Below are positions 52,038 to 61,172 of a stretch of DNA of 64,000 bases, in pieces. The position numbers and the translations under genes were made by a program. The stretch is from Oscillospiraceae bacterium NTUH-002-81 (GTDB lineage Bacteria; Bacillota; Clostridia; Lachnospirales; Lachnospiraceae), in assembly GCA_032620915.1 (NCBI GenBank), contig CP136052.1, positions 775,001 to 839,000 on the forward strand. The letters run 5' to 3'. Numbering within the stretch: position 1 is the first letter of the stretch; every line of letters starts with the position of its first letter. The notes under the pieces are model-generated. The model saw nothing but the letters and a program-made list of their open reading frames with translations, had not been told where the DNA came from and did not search any database.

Positions 52038-52574
52038 ATGGCAGGATATAGAAAACTCGGAAGAACTTCCAGTCAGAGAAAAGCGCTGCTGAGAAGCCAG
52101 GTAACCTCTCTTATCTACAGAGGCAAGATCGTAACAACAGAAGCTAAGGCAAAAGAGATCCGCAGCATCGCTGAGGGCCTCATCGCACTGGCTGTCAAAG
52201 AGAAAGACAACTTTGACACTGTTACCGTAACCGCTAAGGTTGCCCGTAAAGATGCTGATGGCAAGAGAGTAAAAGAAGTAAAAGATGGCAAGAAGGTAAC
52301 TGTATACGATGAGGTACAGAAGACCATCAAGAAAGACCAGCCGTCCAGACTTCATGCAAGAAGACAGATGCTCAAGGTTCTGTACCCGGTAACTGAGGTT
52401 CCGACCAAAGCAGCCGGCAAGAAGAAAAACACCAAGGAGATCGACCTGGTGGCAAAATTATTCGACGAGATCGCTCCCAAGTACGCTACACGCAACGGCG
52501 GCTACACAAGAATCGTGAAGATCGGCCAGCGTAAAGGTGATGGCGCTATGGAAGTAATCATCGAGCTTGTATAA
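52038..52574 (+). CDS. rplQ: 50S ribosomal protein L17, extended form
   Basis: 178 aa, longer than the usual ~120. The N-terminal core [20 protein letters not shown] and the C-terminal [20 protein letters not shown] are normal. Between them is a lysine-rich insertion of about 50-60 residues (from about 65 to 135) containing [20 protein letters not shown], a feature I associate with Lachnospiraceae. ATG 52038 follows TGGAGG. It is the last gene of the super-operon. Confidence 0.93.
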   Translation: MAGYRKLGRTSSQRKALLRSQVTSLIYRGKIVTTEAKAKEIRSIAEGLIALAVKEKDNFDTVTVTAKVARKDADGKRVKEVKDGKKVTVYDEVQKTIKKDQPSRLHARRQMLKVLYPVTEVPTKAAGKKKNTKEIDLVAKLFDEIAPKYATRNGGYTRIVKIGQRKGDGAMEVIIELV

Positions 52575-52647
52575 TCTTAACACAATTTAAACTTGAACAA
52601 TGATGCGGTATGGTATATGATAACTATATCGTTGAAAAGGTTAAAGG

Positions 52648-52690
52648 AAACTCCCCCGAACACGACTGCAGGCGTGGGCGGGGGAGTTTT
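52648..52690 (+). terminator. Terminator of the ribosomal super-operon
   Basis: AAACTCCCCCG (52648-52658) pairs with CGGGGGAGTTTT (52679-52690), GC-rich core with flanking A and T runs. Confidence 0.85.
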
Positions 52691-52869
52691 CGTGTATACG
52701 GAAGTATAAGTTTGAAAGAAAAAATAATTTTGTTGATGAGGCGAAAGAAGGGTGAAGTGAAATACAAAAAATCGGTAGAAAAGAGATTTGGGTTCGGTTA
52801 TAATAAAGAAAAAATCTATAATTTGCAATATATGCAAAACAGTGATTATCAAAGGTTGGGGAGGAGCAA

Positions 52870-53088
52870 GTAAATAAAAGTACGCTTTTTGTTTATTGGA
52901 GAGCTGACTATATATTTCGTTTTGGATACCTGTTTTTCATTTCGGGCGAGGGAAAATTAATGGATAATCTTCAGCTTATGTGCCTGTATTTTTTGTTTCA
53001 TGTATCGTATGGTGCCGGGTCACTGGCTGGTATTGCAGGGCAATTCCAAATGGAAAGGAGAACGGATGAAGATACTCTCAGAAGGTGA
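52870..53088 (+). pseudogene. C-terminal remnant of a family-2 glycosyltransferase
   Basis: An open frame without a start ends at TGA 53086-53088. Its translation includes NLQLMCLYFLFHVSYGAGSL, very close to KLQLMSLYFLFHLSYGAGSL at the C-terminus of the intact glycosyltransferase at 58132-59118. Only about 60-70 residues remain, with no catalytic region. The 575-base space between rplQ and the next gene is thus partly decayed coding sequence, indicating rearrangement at the edge of the glycan locus. The part from 52691 to 52870 shows nothing else I can identify. Confidence 0.65.
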
Positions 53089-53150
53089 TTTATATTTGTG
53101 CATTCTTGCGAAAAAAGCGCTGGCTGTGTGGCGATGAAAGGAGAGAAAAC

Positions 53151-54116
53151 ATGATCAGTATCATTATGCCGGTCTATAATGTTGAAAAATATGTAGACCG
53201 GGCCATTCGTTCTGTGCTGGCGCAGACCTATCAGGATTACGAATTGCTTCTGATCGATAATGGTTCTACCGACCGCTCCGGAGAAATCTGTGATCGGTGG
53301 CAGGGAAAAACCAGAAAAATTATTGTAACGCATCTGGAAAAGCCGGGGGTGAGTGGGGCCAGAAACTGGGGATTACAGCATGCATCCGGAGACTATGTGT
53401 GTTTTGTGGACAGTGATGACTGCGTGACAGAGAATTATCTGAAGGCTCTTCATGATGCAATCGAAGAATATCAGGCAGATGTAGTGAAATGTGATCTGGC
53501 TCATGATTACGGAAAAGGGGTTCCATGGAGGCCTTCTGCAGAGACGGAGTTGCTGGATCGTGCCGGTGCAATCGCTCATGTATTAAGAACAGATACGTCT
53601 ATGTGTGACCGGCTTTACCGAAAAAGCCTCTTTGCAGGACTTCGTTTTCCTGAACAGATCAGGCATGCGGAAGATGTCTACACACTGCTGAATGTGCTGC
53701 GGCTGAGCAGCAGGATAGTAGTGATCCATAACTGTGCCTATATTTATATGCATCGAAAGGACAGTATCACTACATGTACTTATAACCGCAATGACAGGGA
53801 TGTCCTTCGGGTATGGCGGAGAAATTACCGGTATATCAGCGAGACCTATCCGGAGCTGGAAGCACTGGCCAGAACACGGATGCTGTGGTCGTACTGTGTC
53901 ATGCTGGATAAAATGTATCTGACCGGATATGACCTGCATTCGGAGGATGCCCGCATTATTATTTCTGTTTTGCGTAAAAACCGAAAAGTGATTATGAGGA
54001 ATAATCTGTATACGAAATATAGGAAGCTGTCGATTGCCGCACTTCTGGTAAATAAATATTTTTATTATATATTCGTGTATGTGCAGAAATATTTGTTTTG
54101 TCCATTAAACGGCTGA
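53151..54116 (+). CDS. Family-2 glycosyltransferase
   Basis: A 321-aa GT-A enzyme. SIIMPVYNVEKYVDRAIRSV, DNGSTDRSGEICD, KPGVSGARNWGLQHASGDYV, then the metal-binding DSDD in VCFVDSDDCVTENYL. It transfers a sugar from a nucleotide donor to a lipid-linked or glycan acceptor at the cytoplasmic face. The C-terminus has an amphipathic, aromatic-rich helix that may touch the membrane. ATG 53151 follows AAAGGAG; an upstream start at 53085 lacks a site. Donor and acceptor are unknown. Confidence 0.83.
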   Translation: MISIIMPVYNVEKYVDRAIRSVLAQTYQDYELLLIDNGSTDRSGEICDRWQGKTRKIIVTHLEKPGVSGARNWGLQHASGDYVCFVDSDDCVTENYLKALHDAIEEYQADVVKCDLAHDYGKGVPWRPSAETELLDRAGAIAHVLRTDTSMCDRLYRKSLFAGLRFPEQIRHAEDVYTLLNVLRLSSRIVVIHNCAYIYMHRKDSITTCTYNRNDRDVLRVWRRNYRYISETYPELEALARTRMLWSYCVMLDKMYLTGYDLHSEDARIIISVLRKNRKVIMRNNLYTKYRKLSIAALLVNKYFYYIFVYVQKYLFCPLNG

Positions 54117-54339
54117 AATATTCAGAAGGAAATAAGATGTAGAGGGGCTGTTTCTTTTTGTGATGAAAGAATATGGTGCAATTTTTGAAGCGGTTCTGTG
54201 CAGAAATCCATTCGGAATGTGGTATGCTATATAGTTAAAATCAATGAATATCGTAAGAATTTTTCCCCCAAATACCATAGCTTTTCTCCATCGAATAGAG
54301 TATACTTAAAAATAGTATCACAAGAGGAGTATGTGACCA

Positions 54340-56202
54340 ATGAAAAAAATATTTGGTGGAATAAAAAGAATACCGAAGAATCGAATTGTAATGCTGGCGT
54401 TTTTAGATGTATTAACCGTAATAATTGCGTCTTTCCTGGCGTTATATATACGCTATGATTTTTCTTTTCGGATGATTCCTACATACTATATGGAATATGT
54501 TGCAACCTATTCGGTGATCAATATCCCGTTGACGTTGCTGATTTACCTGGTGTTCCGGTTGTACCAGAGTGTCTGGGCATACGCAAGTGCCTCTGAATTA
54601 CTGGAAGTTGGGGGGGCTGCAATTGTTTCTATGGCAGAGCAGATGATTGGCATGCAGTTGATGGGTATTCGAATGCCGAGAAGTTATCATGTGATTTATA
54701 TGATGATGCTGATTGTGGGAACATCGGGGATTCGTTTTGGCTATCGTTTGTTGCGGGTCATTAGAGAGAAGGTTTACGGCGGAGAGCGGGATCGAATCAA
54801 TACGATGCTGATTGGTGCCGGGGCAGCAGGCAATACAATCTTGAAGGAGATTGAAAGCAATGAGTATCTGCGGATTAAGGTCTGCTGTATTATTGATGAT
54901 AACCGGGAAAAACAGGGAAAATATTTAAGAGGTATTCCGATTGTAGGTGGAAGAGATGATATTGAGGTTACGGTAGAACAGTATGATATATCGGAAATTA
55001 TTGTAGCACTGCCCAGTGCGGCTCCAGATGATATAACAGCCATTTTAAATATTTGTAAAGAAACTGGGTGCAGGATTCGCAGACTGCCTGGTTTGTACCA
55101 GTTAGTGAATGGCGAGGTCAGCATTTCTAAATTACGGGAAGTGCGCATCGAGGACTTGCTGGGAAGAGAGCCAATCCGGGTGAATATGTATGAGATCACT
55201 GGATATTTAAAGGGTAAAGTGGTGATGGTTACTGGTGGAGGAGGCTCTATCGGAAGCGAACTCTGTCGGCAAATCGCCAAGGCAAGACCAAAGCAGCTGA
55301 TTATCTTTGATATTTATGAGAACAATGCATATGATATTCAGCAGGAACTGGTGCGCGAGTATCCGGATTTGGATCTGCAGGTGTTGATTGGATCTGTGAG
55401 AAGCAATCATAGACTGGATGAGGTATTCAGTATGTATCGCCCGGAGATTGTTTATCATGCAGCTGCACATAAGCATGTTCCACTGATGGAAGTCAGCCCC
55501 AAAGAAGCGATTAAAAATAATGTGTTTGGAACATACAAAACGGCTGAGACGGCAATTCGTTATGGTGTGAAGCGCTTTGTACTGATCTCTACAGATAAAG
55601 CCGTAAATCCGACCAATATCATGGGAGCATCCAAGCGCATGTGTGAGATGGTGATTCAGATGATGAATCAGCGTTCCAGCACAGAGTTTGTCGCTGTACG
55701 ATTTGGTAATGTGCTGGGAAGTAATGGAAGTGTCATCCCGTTGTTTGAACGGCAGATTGCGCAGGGAGGACCGGTGACAGTAACACATCCAGATATCGTG
55801 CGTTATTTTATGACGATCCCGGAGGCGGTATCGCTGGTGTTACAGGCGGGCTCTTATGCCAAGGGCGGCGAGATTTTTGTACTGGATATGGGACAGCCTG
55901 TGAAAATTCTGGATATGGCAGAAAATCTGATCAAGCTATCGGGATATAAACCGGGAGTAGATATCAAAATTGAGTTCACTGGGCTGCGGCCAGGCGAAAA
56001 GTTGTATGAAGAGCTGTTAATGGACGAAGAAGGGCTGAAAAAGACGGATAATCATCGGATTTATATTGGTCATCCGATTATGTTTGACGAGGATTGGTTT
56101 GAAGAAAAGTTACGTCAGTTGGATGCAGATATCAATGGAGATATTGATATCCGAAAACGAGTAAAAGAGATTGTTTCAACCTATCAGTTGAAAGAGGATT
56201 AA
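54340..56202 (+). CDS. Membrane-bound NDP-sugar 4,6-dehydratase (PglF/CapD/WbpM-like)
   Basis: A 620-aa protein. Four N-terminal helices (about 15-38, 45-70, 80-100 and 110-128) lead to a first Rossmann domain with IGAGAAGNTILKEI. The catalytic domain starts with TGGGGSIGSELCRQI at about 290 and includes HAAAHKHVPLME and VLISTDKAVNPTNIMGASKR. The Thr-Asp-Lys triad and MGASK (Met in place of the usual Tyr) are the inverting/retaining 4,6-dehydratase signature of this family. It probably converts UDP-GlcNAc to the 4-keto-6-deoxy sugar for the aminotransferase encoded next. Confidence 0.88.
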   Translation: MKKIFGGIKRIPKNRIVMLAFLDVLTVIIASFLALYIRYDFSFRMIPTYYMEYVATYSVINIPLTLLIYLVFRLYQSVWAYASASELLEVGGAAIVSMAEQMIGMQLMGIRMPRSYHVIYMMMLIVGTSGIRFGYRLLRVIREKVYGGERDRINTMLIGAGAAGNTILKEIESNEYLRIKVCCIIDDNREKQGKYLRGIPIVGGRDDIEVTVEQYDISEIIVALPSAAPDDITAILNICKETGCRIRRLPGLYQLVNGEVSISKLREVRIEDLLGREPIRVNMYEITGYLKGKVVMVTGGGGSIGSELCRQIAKARPKQLIIFDIYENNAYDIQQELVREYPDLDLQVLIGSVRSNHRLDEVFSMYRPEIVYHAAAHKHVPLMEVSPKEAIKNNVFGTYKTAETAIRYGVKRFVLISTDKAVNPTNIMGASKRMCEMVIQMMNQRSSTEFVAVRFGNVLGSNGSVIPLFERQIAQGGPVTVTHPDIVRYFMTIPEAVSLVLQAGSYAKGGEIFVLDMGQPVKILDMAENLIKLSGYKPGVDIKIEFTGLRPGEKLYEELLMDEEGLKKTDNHRIYIGHPIMFDEDWFEEKLRQLDADINGDIDIRKRVKEIVSTYQLKED

Positions 56203-56220
56203 AAGGAGATATAGATTATT

Positions 56221-57423
56221 ATGAAAATATCATTTTCCCCACCGGATATTACGGAAACAGAAATTGAACAGGTGACAGAGGCACTGCGGTCTGGCTGGAT
56301 CACAACGGGGCCGAAGACAAAAGAACTGGAGCGGGAAGTGGCGCAGCTGTGTGGTACAAATCGTGCTGTATGTTTGAATTCTCAGACTGCGTGTGCAGAA
56401 ATGACACTGCGTTTATTAGGAATTTCTGAAAATGATGAGGTTATTGTACCGGCGTATACATATACAGCCAGTGCATCTGTTGTCTGCCATGTGGGGGCAA
56501 AACTTGTTCTGGTAGATGTACAGAAAGATTCTCTGGAAATAGATTACGATCAGCTGGAAGCAGCTATCACAGAGAATACAAAGGTGATCATACCAGTAGA
56601 TTTGGGTGGCGTTCCCTGTGATTATGATCGGATTTTCTCTATTGTAGAGAATAAAAAGCATTTATTTCACCCAGCAAATCAATTACAGAAAGCCATAGGG
56701 AGAATCATTGTGATGGCGGATGCGGCACATGCATTTGGCGCAACATGGAAAGAAAAACCAGTGGGAAGTGTCGCAGATTTCTCAAATTTCAGTTTTCATG
56801 CAGTAAAAAACTTTACAACGGCGGAAGGCGGAGCAGTTACCTGGAGAGACATCGATGGCATTGACAATGAGGAAATTTATCACCAGTATCAGTTGCTTTC
56901 TCTCCACGGACAGTCAAAAGATGCGCTGGCGAAGACACAGCTTGGTGCCTGGGAATATGATGTCATAGGTCCATGGTATAAATGCAATATGACAGATGTT
57001 GTGGCTGGCATTGGACTGGCACAGATGAAACGATATGCAGGTTTACTTTCCAGACGGAAACAGATGATCAATAAGTATGATGCAGCGTTCAAACCGCTTG
57101 GCATTGAGGTATTACTGCATTATACAGAAGAACATCAATCATCAGGTCATTTGTATATCACAAGGGTGCCGGGAATTACAACGGAGCAAAGACAGGAAAT
57201 TATTGTAAAGATGGCTGAAGCGGGAATCGCCTGCAATGTCCATTATAAGCCGTTGCCGTTGCTGACAGCTTACAAAAATCTGGGATTTGATATAAAAGAT
57301 TATCCGAATGCCTATGCACGTTTTATAAATGAAATTACGCTACCACTTCATACAAAATTGACAGATGAAGAAGTTGGCTATGTTATTGAAAATTACAGCC
57401 GGATTGTAAAAGCGTATTTGTAG
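56221..57423 (+). CDS. DegT/DnrJ/EryC1/StrS-family sugar aminotransferase (PglE-like)
   Basis: A 400-aa PLP enzyme. Motifs are ALRSGWITTGPKTKELE, VIVPAYTYTASASVV, MADAAHAFGATWKEKPVGS, and the PLP lysine in FSFHAVKNFTTAEGG. It lies 18 bases after the 4,6-dehydratase gene, and the pair fits synthesis of a 4-amino-4,6-dideoxy sugar, as in the bacillosamine pathway. No acetyltransferase (PglD) gene is seen nearby, so the final sugar may be a free amine or be finished by an enzyme encoded elsewhere. Confidence 0.87.
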   Translation: MKISFSPPDITETEIEQVTEALRSGWITTGPKTKELEREVAQLCGTNRAVCLNSQTACAEMTLRLLGISENDEVIVPAYTYTASASVVCHVGAKLVLVDVQKDSLEIDYDQLEAAITENTKVIIPVDLGGVPCDYDRIFSIVENKKHLFHPANQLQKAIGRIIVMADAAHAFGATWKEKPVGSVADFSNFSFHAVKNFTTAEGGAVTWRDIDGIDNEEIYHQYQLLSLHGQSKDALAKTQLGAWEYDVIGPWYKCNMTDVVAGIGLAQMKRYAGLLSRRKQMINKYDAAFKPLGIEVLLHYTEEHQSSGHLYITRVPGITTEQRQEIIVKMAEAGIACNVHYKPLPLLTAYKNLGFDIKDYPNAYARFINEITLPLHTKLTDEEVGYVIENYSRIVKAYL

Positions 57424-57436
57424 TACAGGAGTAGTT

Positions 57437-58120
57437 ATGCTTAGAAAATGGGAAGAGTTGCCTTCATTTATGCAATGTGAAGAGGTCAGAAAATATTATG
57501 ACATTCTTTCTAAGAAGAAAACAAGTCTGAGGCTGAAACGGATTTTTGATGTGGTGATGGCAGAAATACTGCTTGCCATATTTGCCATTCCCATGTTGAT
57601 CATAGCGATGATGATCAAACTGGATTCTCCTGGGCCGGTATTTTATCGGCAGGAACGGGTGACAGCTTATGGTAAAAAATTTAAAATCCATAAGTTTCGG
57701 ACAATGGTAAACCATGCGGATAAAATGGGAACCGCGGTGACGGTACAGAATGACAGCAGAATTACAAAGGTAGGAGCAAAACTGAGAGATCTTCGAATCG
57801 ATGAACTTCCGCAGCTTTTGGATGTGTTGAACGGAGACATGAGTTTTGTGGGAACCCGTCCGGAGGCGGTAAAGTATGTCAGAAAGTATACCAAAGAAAT
57901 GCGGGCAACGTTGCTGCTCCCGGCAGGGATCACGAGTGAAGCCAGTATCCGTTATAAAGATGAGGCAAAACTGCTGGATGAGGCAGAAAATGCCGATGAG
58001 GTATATGTGAAAAAGATACTTCCAGAGAAGATGAAGTATAATTTAATGGAAATAAAAAAATTTGGCATTTTAAGAGAATGTTTTACAATATTGAAAACGG
58101 CAATCGCCATTTTGGGATAG
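57437..58120 (+). CDS. Undecaprenyl-phosphate sugar-1-phosphate transferase (PglC-like)
   Basis: A 227-aa monotopic phosphoglycosyl transferase. One hydrophobic re-entrant helix spans about 36-60, then LDSPGPVFYRQERVTAYGKK, FKIHKFRTM, the catalytic Asp-Glu in LRIDELPQLLDVL and DMSFVGTRPE. It starts glycan assembly by placing a sugar-phosphate on undecaprenyl phosphate. It follows the dehydratase and aminotransferase, so the amino-dideoxy sugar is the likely first residue. It overlaps no neighbour; the next gene begins 11 bases on. Confidence 0.87.
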   Translation: MLRKWEELPSFMQCEEVRKYYDILSKKKTSLRLKRIFDVVMAEILLAIFAIPMLIIAMMIKLDSPGPVFYRQERVTAYGKKFKIHKFRTMVNHADKMGTAVTVQNDSRITKVGAKLRDLRIDELPQLLDVLNGDMSFVGTRPEAVKYVRKYTKEMRATLLLPAGITSEASIRYKDEAKLLDEAENADEVYVKKILPEKMKYNLMEIKKFGILRECFTILKTAIAILG

Positions 58121-58131
58121 AAGAGGTTTTT

Positions 58132-59118
58132 ATGGAATTTAGAAAGATAGATGTGTCTGTGATCGTTCCAGTATATATGGAGGAAGCATATATTGAAAAC
58201 TGTATAAAGTCTTTGATAGAACAAGAGTTCTTGCGAGAGAAAATGGAATGGATTTTTGTGGATGGAGGATCTACCGATAAAACAATAGACATTTTAAAAA
58301 GATATCAGAATGAATATCCGTGTTTATTAAAATATTATGATAATCCCAAAAGAATACAGTCTTGTGCAATGAATATAGGAATTAAGCATGCCTTGGGAAG
58401 ATACATTATCCGTTTAGATGCACATGCAGAATACCCATCAGATTATATCGTAAAATGTGTTTCTTATTTGGAAAACACAGATGCTGATAATGTGGGGGGA
58501 ATTATAATTACGAAAAGTCGTTCTAAGACAGGAACGAATATTGCTAAGATGCTATCTTCAAAATTCGGAGTCGGAAATTCAAAGTTTCGAACATATGGCA
58601 GCAGCGGATATGTAGACACGGTGCCTTATGGAGCCTTTCGGAGAGAGGTATTTGAAAAGTGGGGTGGATTTGATGAACGTCTTGCTCGGGGGGAAGACAA
58701 TGAAATAAATTACCGGATTCGAAAAAATGGCGGAAAAGTTTTTATGACAAGCGATATTACGAGTACATATTATTGTCGTGATACGTTTAAATCTTTATGC
58801 GAGATGGCATTTCAAAATGGGAAATGGAATGTGATCACGAATAAGTATGTCCCAGGATCTATGGGGATAAGACACTTTGTGCCTTTGGCATTTTTGAGTT
58901 CTCTTATCGGATTATGCCTAGGTAGTTTTTGGTCAAAAACAATAAGAAAAATGCTTATAGGAGAAATGGGGTCGTATTTGATTTTGGATGGTTACTTTTC
59001 CTGCTGTTTGGGAGAAACCATATTTGACAAGCTTCAGTTGATGAGTTTGTATTTCTTGTTTCATCTGTCCTATGGGGCGGGTTCCTTGATAGGGCTGAAA
59101 GAATTGCTGAAAAGATAG
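58132..59118 (+). CDS. Family-2 glycosyltransferase with C-terminal membrane helices (ExoA-like)
   Basis: A 328-aa enzyme. VSVIVPVYMEEAYIENCIKS, VDGGSTDKTIDIL, RLDAHAEYPSDYI (the DxD-like DAH metal site), and VPYGAFRREVFEKWGGFDER with ARGEDNEINYRIR. The C-terminal 80 residues contain two or three membrane segments. The DAH motif and tail resemble ExoA-type transferases of succinoglycan synthesis. ATG 58132 after AGAGG is chosen over 58078, which overlaps the previous gene. A decayed relative lies at 52870. Confidence 0.82.
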   Translation: MEFRKIDVSVIVPVYMEEAYIENCIKSLIEQEFLREKMEWIFVDGGSTDKTIDILKRYQNEYPCLLKYYDNPKRIQSCAMNIGIKHALGRYIIRLDAHAEYPSDYIVKCVSYLENTDADNVGGIIITKSRSKTGTNIAKMLSSKFGVGNSKFRTYGSSGYVDTVPYGAFRREVFEKWGGFDERLARGEDNEINYRIRKNGGKVFMTSDITSTYYCRDTFKSLCEMAFQNGKWNVITNKYVPGSMGIRHFVPLAFLSSLIGLCLGSFWSKTIRKMLIGEMGSYLILDGYFSCCLGETIFDKLQLMSLYFLFHLSYGAGSLIGLKELLKR

Positions 59119-59128
59119 AGGATATCGT

Positions 59129-60010
59129 ATGGTAAAAATTTCTAGTGATGATTTGCAAAAACTACATGAGTTGACGTTGCAAATGGCAGAAGTATTTGTT
59201 GATTTTTGCAGGAAGAATCATTTGACATGCTATTTGTGTGGAGGTGGTTGTATTGGCGCTGTTCGGCATAAGGGATGGATTCCGTGGGACGATGATCTGG
59301 ATTTCTTTATGCCACGTGAAGATTATGAAAAAGCGGTGAAACTGTGGAAAATACAGATGAAAAATAGCCGTTATAAAATGGAACTTTCTGATCAGGAGCA
59401 TATTATCGGAAATCTTTTTTTTGTAATTCGCGACAGTGAAACAACATACATTAAGCCTTACCAGAAAGACATGGATATAACACAGGGTATTGTTTTGGAT
59501 GTTTTGCCGTTAGATGGCTATCCGAATGGTCGGGTTGCTCGTAAGATACAGTGCTTTTGGGCGTTGATTTATTCGTTGTATTGCGCACAGATCGTGCCGG
59601 AAAACCATGGAAAAGTGGTAAAAATGATTGGGAAAACCCTGTTAAAATTAGTACCGGGGAAAAAGGCAAAATACAAGTTATATATGTTCGCAAAAAAACA
59701 AATGACAAAATATGCGATTCGCGATTGCAAAGGTATTACAGAATTATGTTCAGGTCCGGGATATATGAAAAACTGGTATCCGAAAAGTGCATTTGAAAAA
59801 GTAGTTTTTGTGCCATTTGAAGAAACAAAGCTTCCTATTCCTGTCGGGTATGATGCTTATCTCAGAATTGCTTTTGGAGATTATATGAAATTGCCGCCAC
59901 AGGAAAAACAAGTGGCTTCTCATGATGTCATTTTCATGGATTTAGATCACTCTTACAGGAAATACAGAGGAATCAAATATTTGAAAAATCAGAACACGAG
60001 GAGAAAATAA
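59129..60010 (+). CDS. LicD-family phosphotransferase
   Basis: A 293-aa protein. The LicD core is LCGGGCIGAVRHKGWIPWDD followed by DLDFFMPREDYEKA, with three Asp residues that bind metal. A later PVGYDAYLRIAFGDYMKLPP is also typical. LicD proteins add phosphocholine or other phosphoalcohols from CDP-activated donors to surface glycans and teichoic acids. The neighbour is a CDP-glycerol transferase, so phosphoglycerol or phosphocholine decoration is plausible; the donor is not visible. Confidence 0.85.
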   Translation: MVKISSDDLQKLHELTLQMAEVFVDFCRKNHLTCYLCGGGCIGAVRHKGWIPWDDDLDFFMPREDYEKAVKLWKIQMKNSRYKMELSDQEHIIGNLFFVIRDSETTYIKPYQKDMDITQGIVLDVLPLDGYPNGRVARKIQCFWALIYSLYCAQIVPENHGKVVKMIGKTLLKLVPGKKAKYKLYMFAKKQMTKYAIRDCKGITELCSGPGYMKNWYPKSAFEKVVFVPFEETKLPIPVGYDAYLRIAFGDYMKLPPQEKQVASHDVIFMDLDHSYRKYRGIKYLKNQNTRRK

Positions 60011-60012
60011 AG

Positions 60013-61170
60013 TTGAAAGATGAAGTAAATATTTTGGTGAGAAAGGGGATTCGTTTCGCATTTCACCTGTTTTTTGTATTTCCCATCAAAAGAAATCGGA
60101 TCATGTTTGAAAGCTATAAAGGGAAGTCTTATTCATGTAATCCGAAATATGTTTCAGAATATTTATATAATAATCATAAGAATGAGTTTGAACTGGTTTG
60201 GGTTTTCAGAGAGCCTGAAAAACATAGAGATATAAAAGGAATAACAAGTGTTAAATATAATAGTTTGAAGTACTTTTATTACCGTTTTACATCCAAAATC
60301 ATTATCTGTAATATGACAGATGAAGTATATCTGCCTAAAAGAAAACAGCAGGTTGTTATCAATACCTGGCATGCGGGAGGGGCATATAAGCGGGTAGGAT
60401 TGTCATATTCTGCGACATTTTCCAAGGCGACACAATGGCAGGATGAGATTGTGCGGAAAGAAACAAGTTATTATGTTTCAAGTTCAGCATTATTTACAAA
60501 ATATAATATCCAAGAGGCATATCATTATGACGGAGAAGTGCTGAATATTGGAATGCCAAGAAACGATTGTCTGTTTGACAGGAGTAAGATTGAACTGTTA
60601 TCGGATAAGGTCCGGGATTCATTTAAAGCGCAGGAGAAAGTAATTGTTTTATATGCGCCGACTTTTCGCGGGGATTTTAGCCATGCAGAATCATTGAAAG
60701 TAAGTCTGCCTTTTGAAACTGTAATCAGAGAAATGGAAAATAAATATGGTAAGGAGGCTGTGATATTTAATCGCTCTCATTATACAAGCAAAGATGTATA
60801 TACAGGTGATAATAAAAAAGTGATAGATGTGACATCTCACGAGGACATGCAGGAATTGCTGGCCGCAGCAGATTTGCTGATCACAGATTATTCTTCCAGT
60901 ATTTGGGATTTTGCAATTTTAGGGAAGCCCTGCATATTGTACATTCCAGATTTTGATGAATATATGGGTGACAGAGGAACTTACACGCCGGTAGAAAAAT
61001 GGCCTGGAATTATTGCAAAGAATGAAAGTGAATTAGAAAATGTGATCAGAGATGTTTCTGAGGAGAAATGTCGCCAGATGGCAGATCAGCATTTGAAACT
61101 ATTTGGTTCGTATGAAAATGGCAATGCGTCTGCACTTTTGTATAAAAAAATCAGAGAGGTAATCAGTTGA
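60013..61170 (+). CDS. CDP-glycerol glycerophosphotransferase family protein (TagB/TagF-like)
   Basis: A 385-aa protein. NRIMFESYKGKSYSCNPKYV, INTWHAGGAYKRVG, VLYAPTFRGDF, then TDYSSSIWDFAILGKPCILY are the catalytic motifs, with the His of TWHAG and the Ser/Asp of DYSSS. It is about the length of the catalytic domain alone, so it is closer to TagB than to the long polymerase TagF. It adds glycerol phosphate to a glycan. It begins at TTG 60013 without a strong ribosome-binding site and is coupled to licD by a 2-base gap. Confidence 0.85.
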   Translation: MKDEVNILVRKGIRFAFHLFFVFPIKRNRIMFESYKGKSYSCNPKYVSEYLYNNHKNEFELVWVFREPEKHRDIKGITSVKYNSLKYFYYRFTSKIIICNMTDEVYLPKRKQQVVINTWHAGGAYKRVGLSYSATFSKATQWQDEIVRKETSYYVSSSALFTKYNIQEAYHYDGEVLNIGMPRNDCLFDRSKIELLSDKVRDSFKAQEKVIVLYAPTFRGDFSHAESLKVSLPFETVIREMENKYGKEAVIFNRSHYTSKDVYTGDNKKVIDVTSHEDMQELLAAADLLITDYSSSIWDFAILGKPCILYIPDFDEYMGDRGTYTPVEKWPGIIAKNESELENVIRDVSEEKCRQMADQHLKLFGSYENGNASALLYKKIREVIS

Positions 61171-61172
61171 TT

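Noticed and set aside
52610..52873. An 87-codon frame between rplQ and the glycan locus
   Set aside because: It runs through the super-operon terminator hairpin, has no ribosome-binding site and resembles nothing recognisable.
54198..54458. An 86-codon frame before the 4,6-dehydratase gene
   Set aside because: It overlaps the true start at 54340 in another frame and has no ribosome-binding site or similarity.
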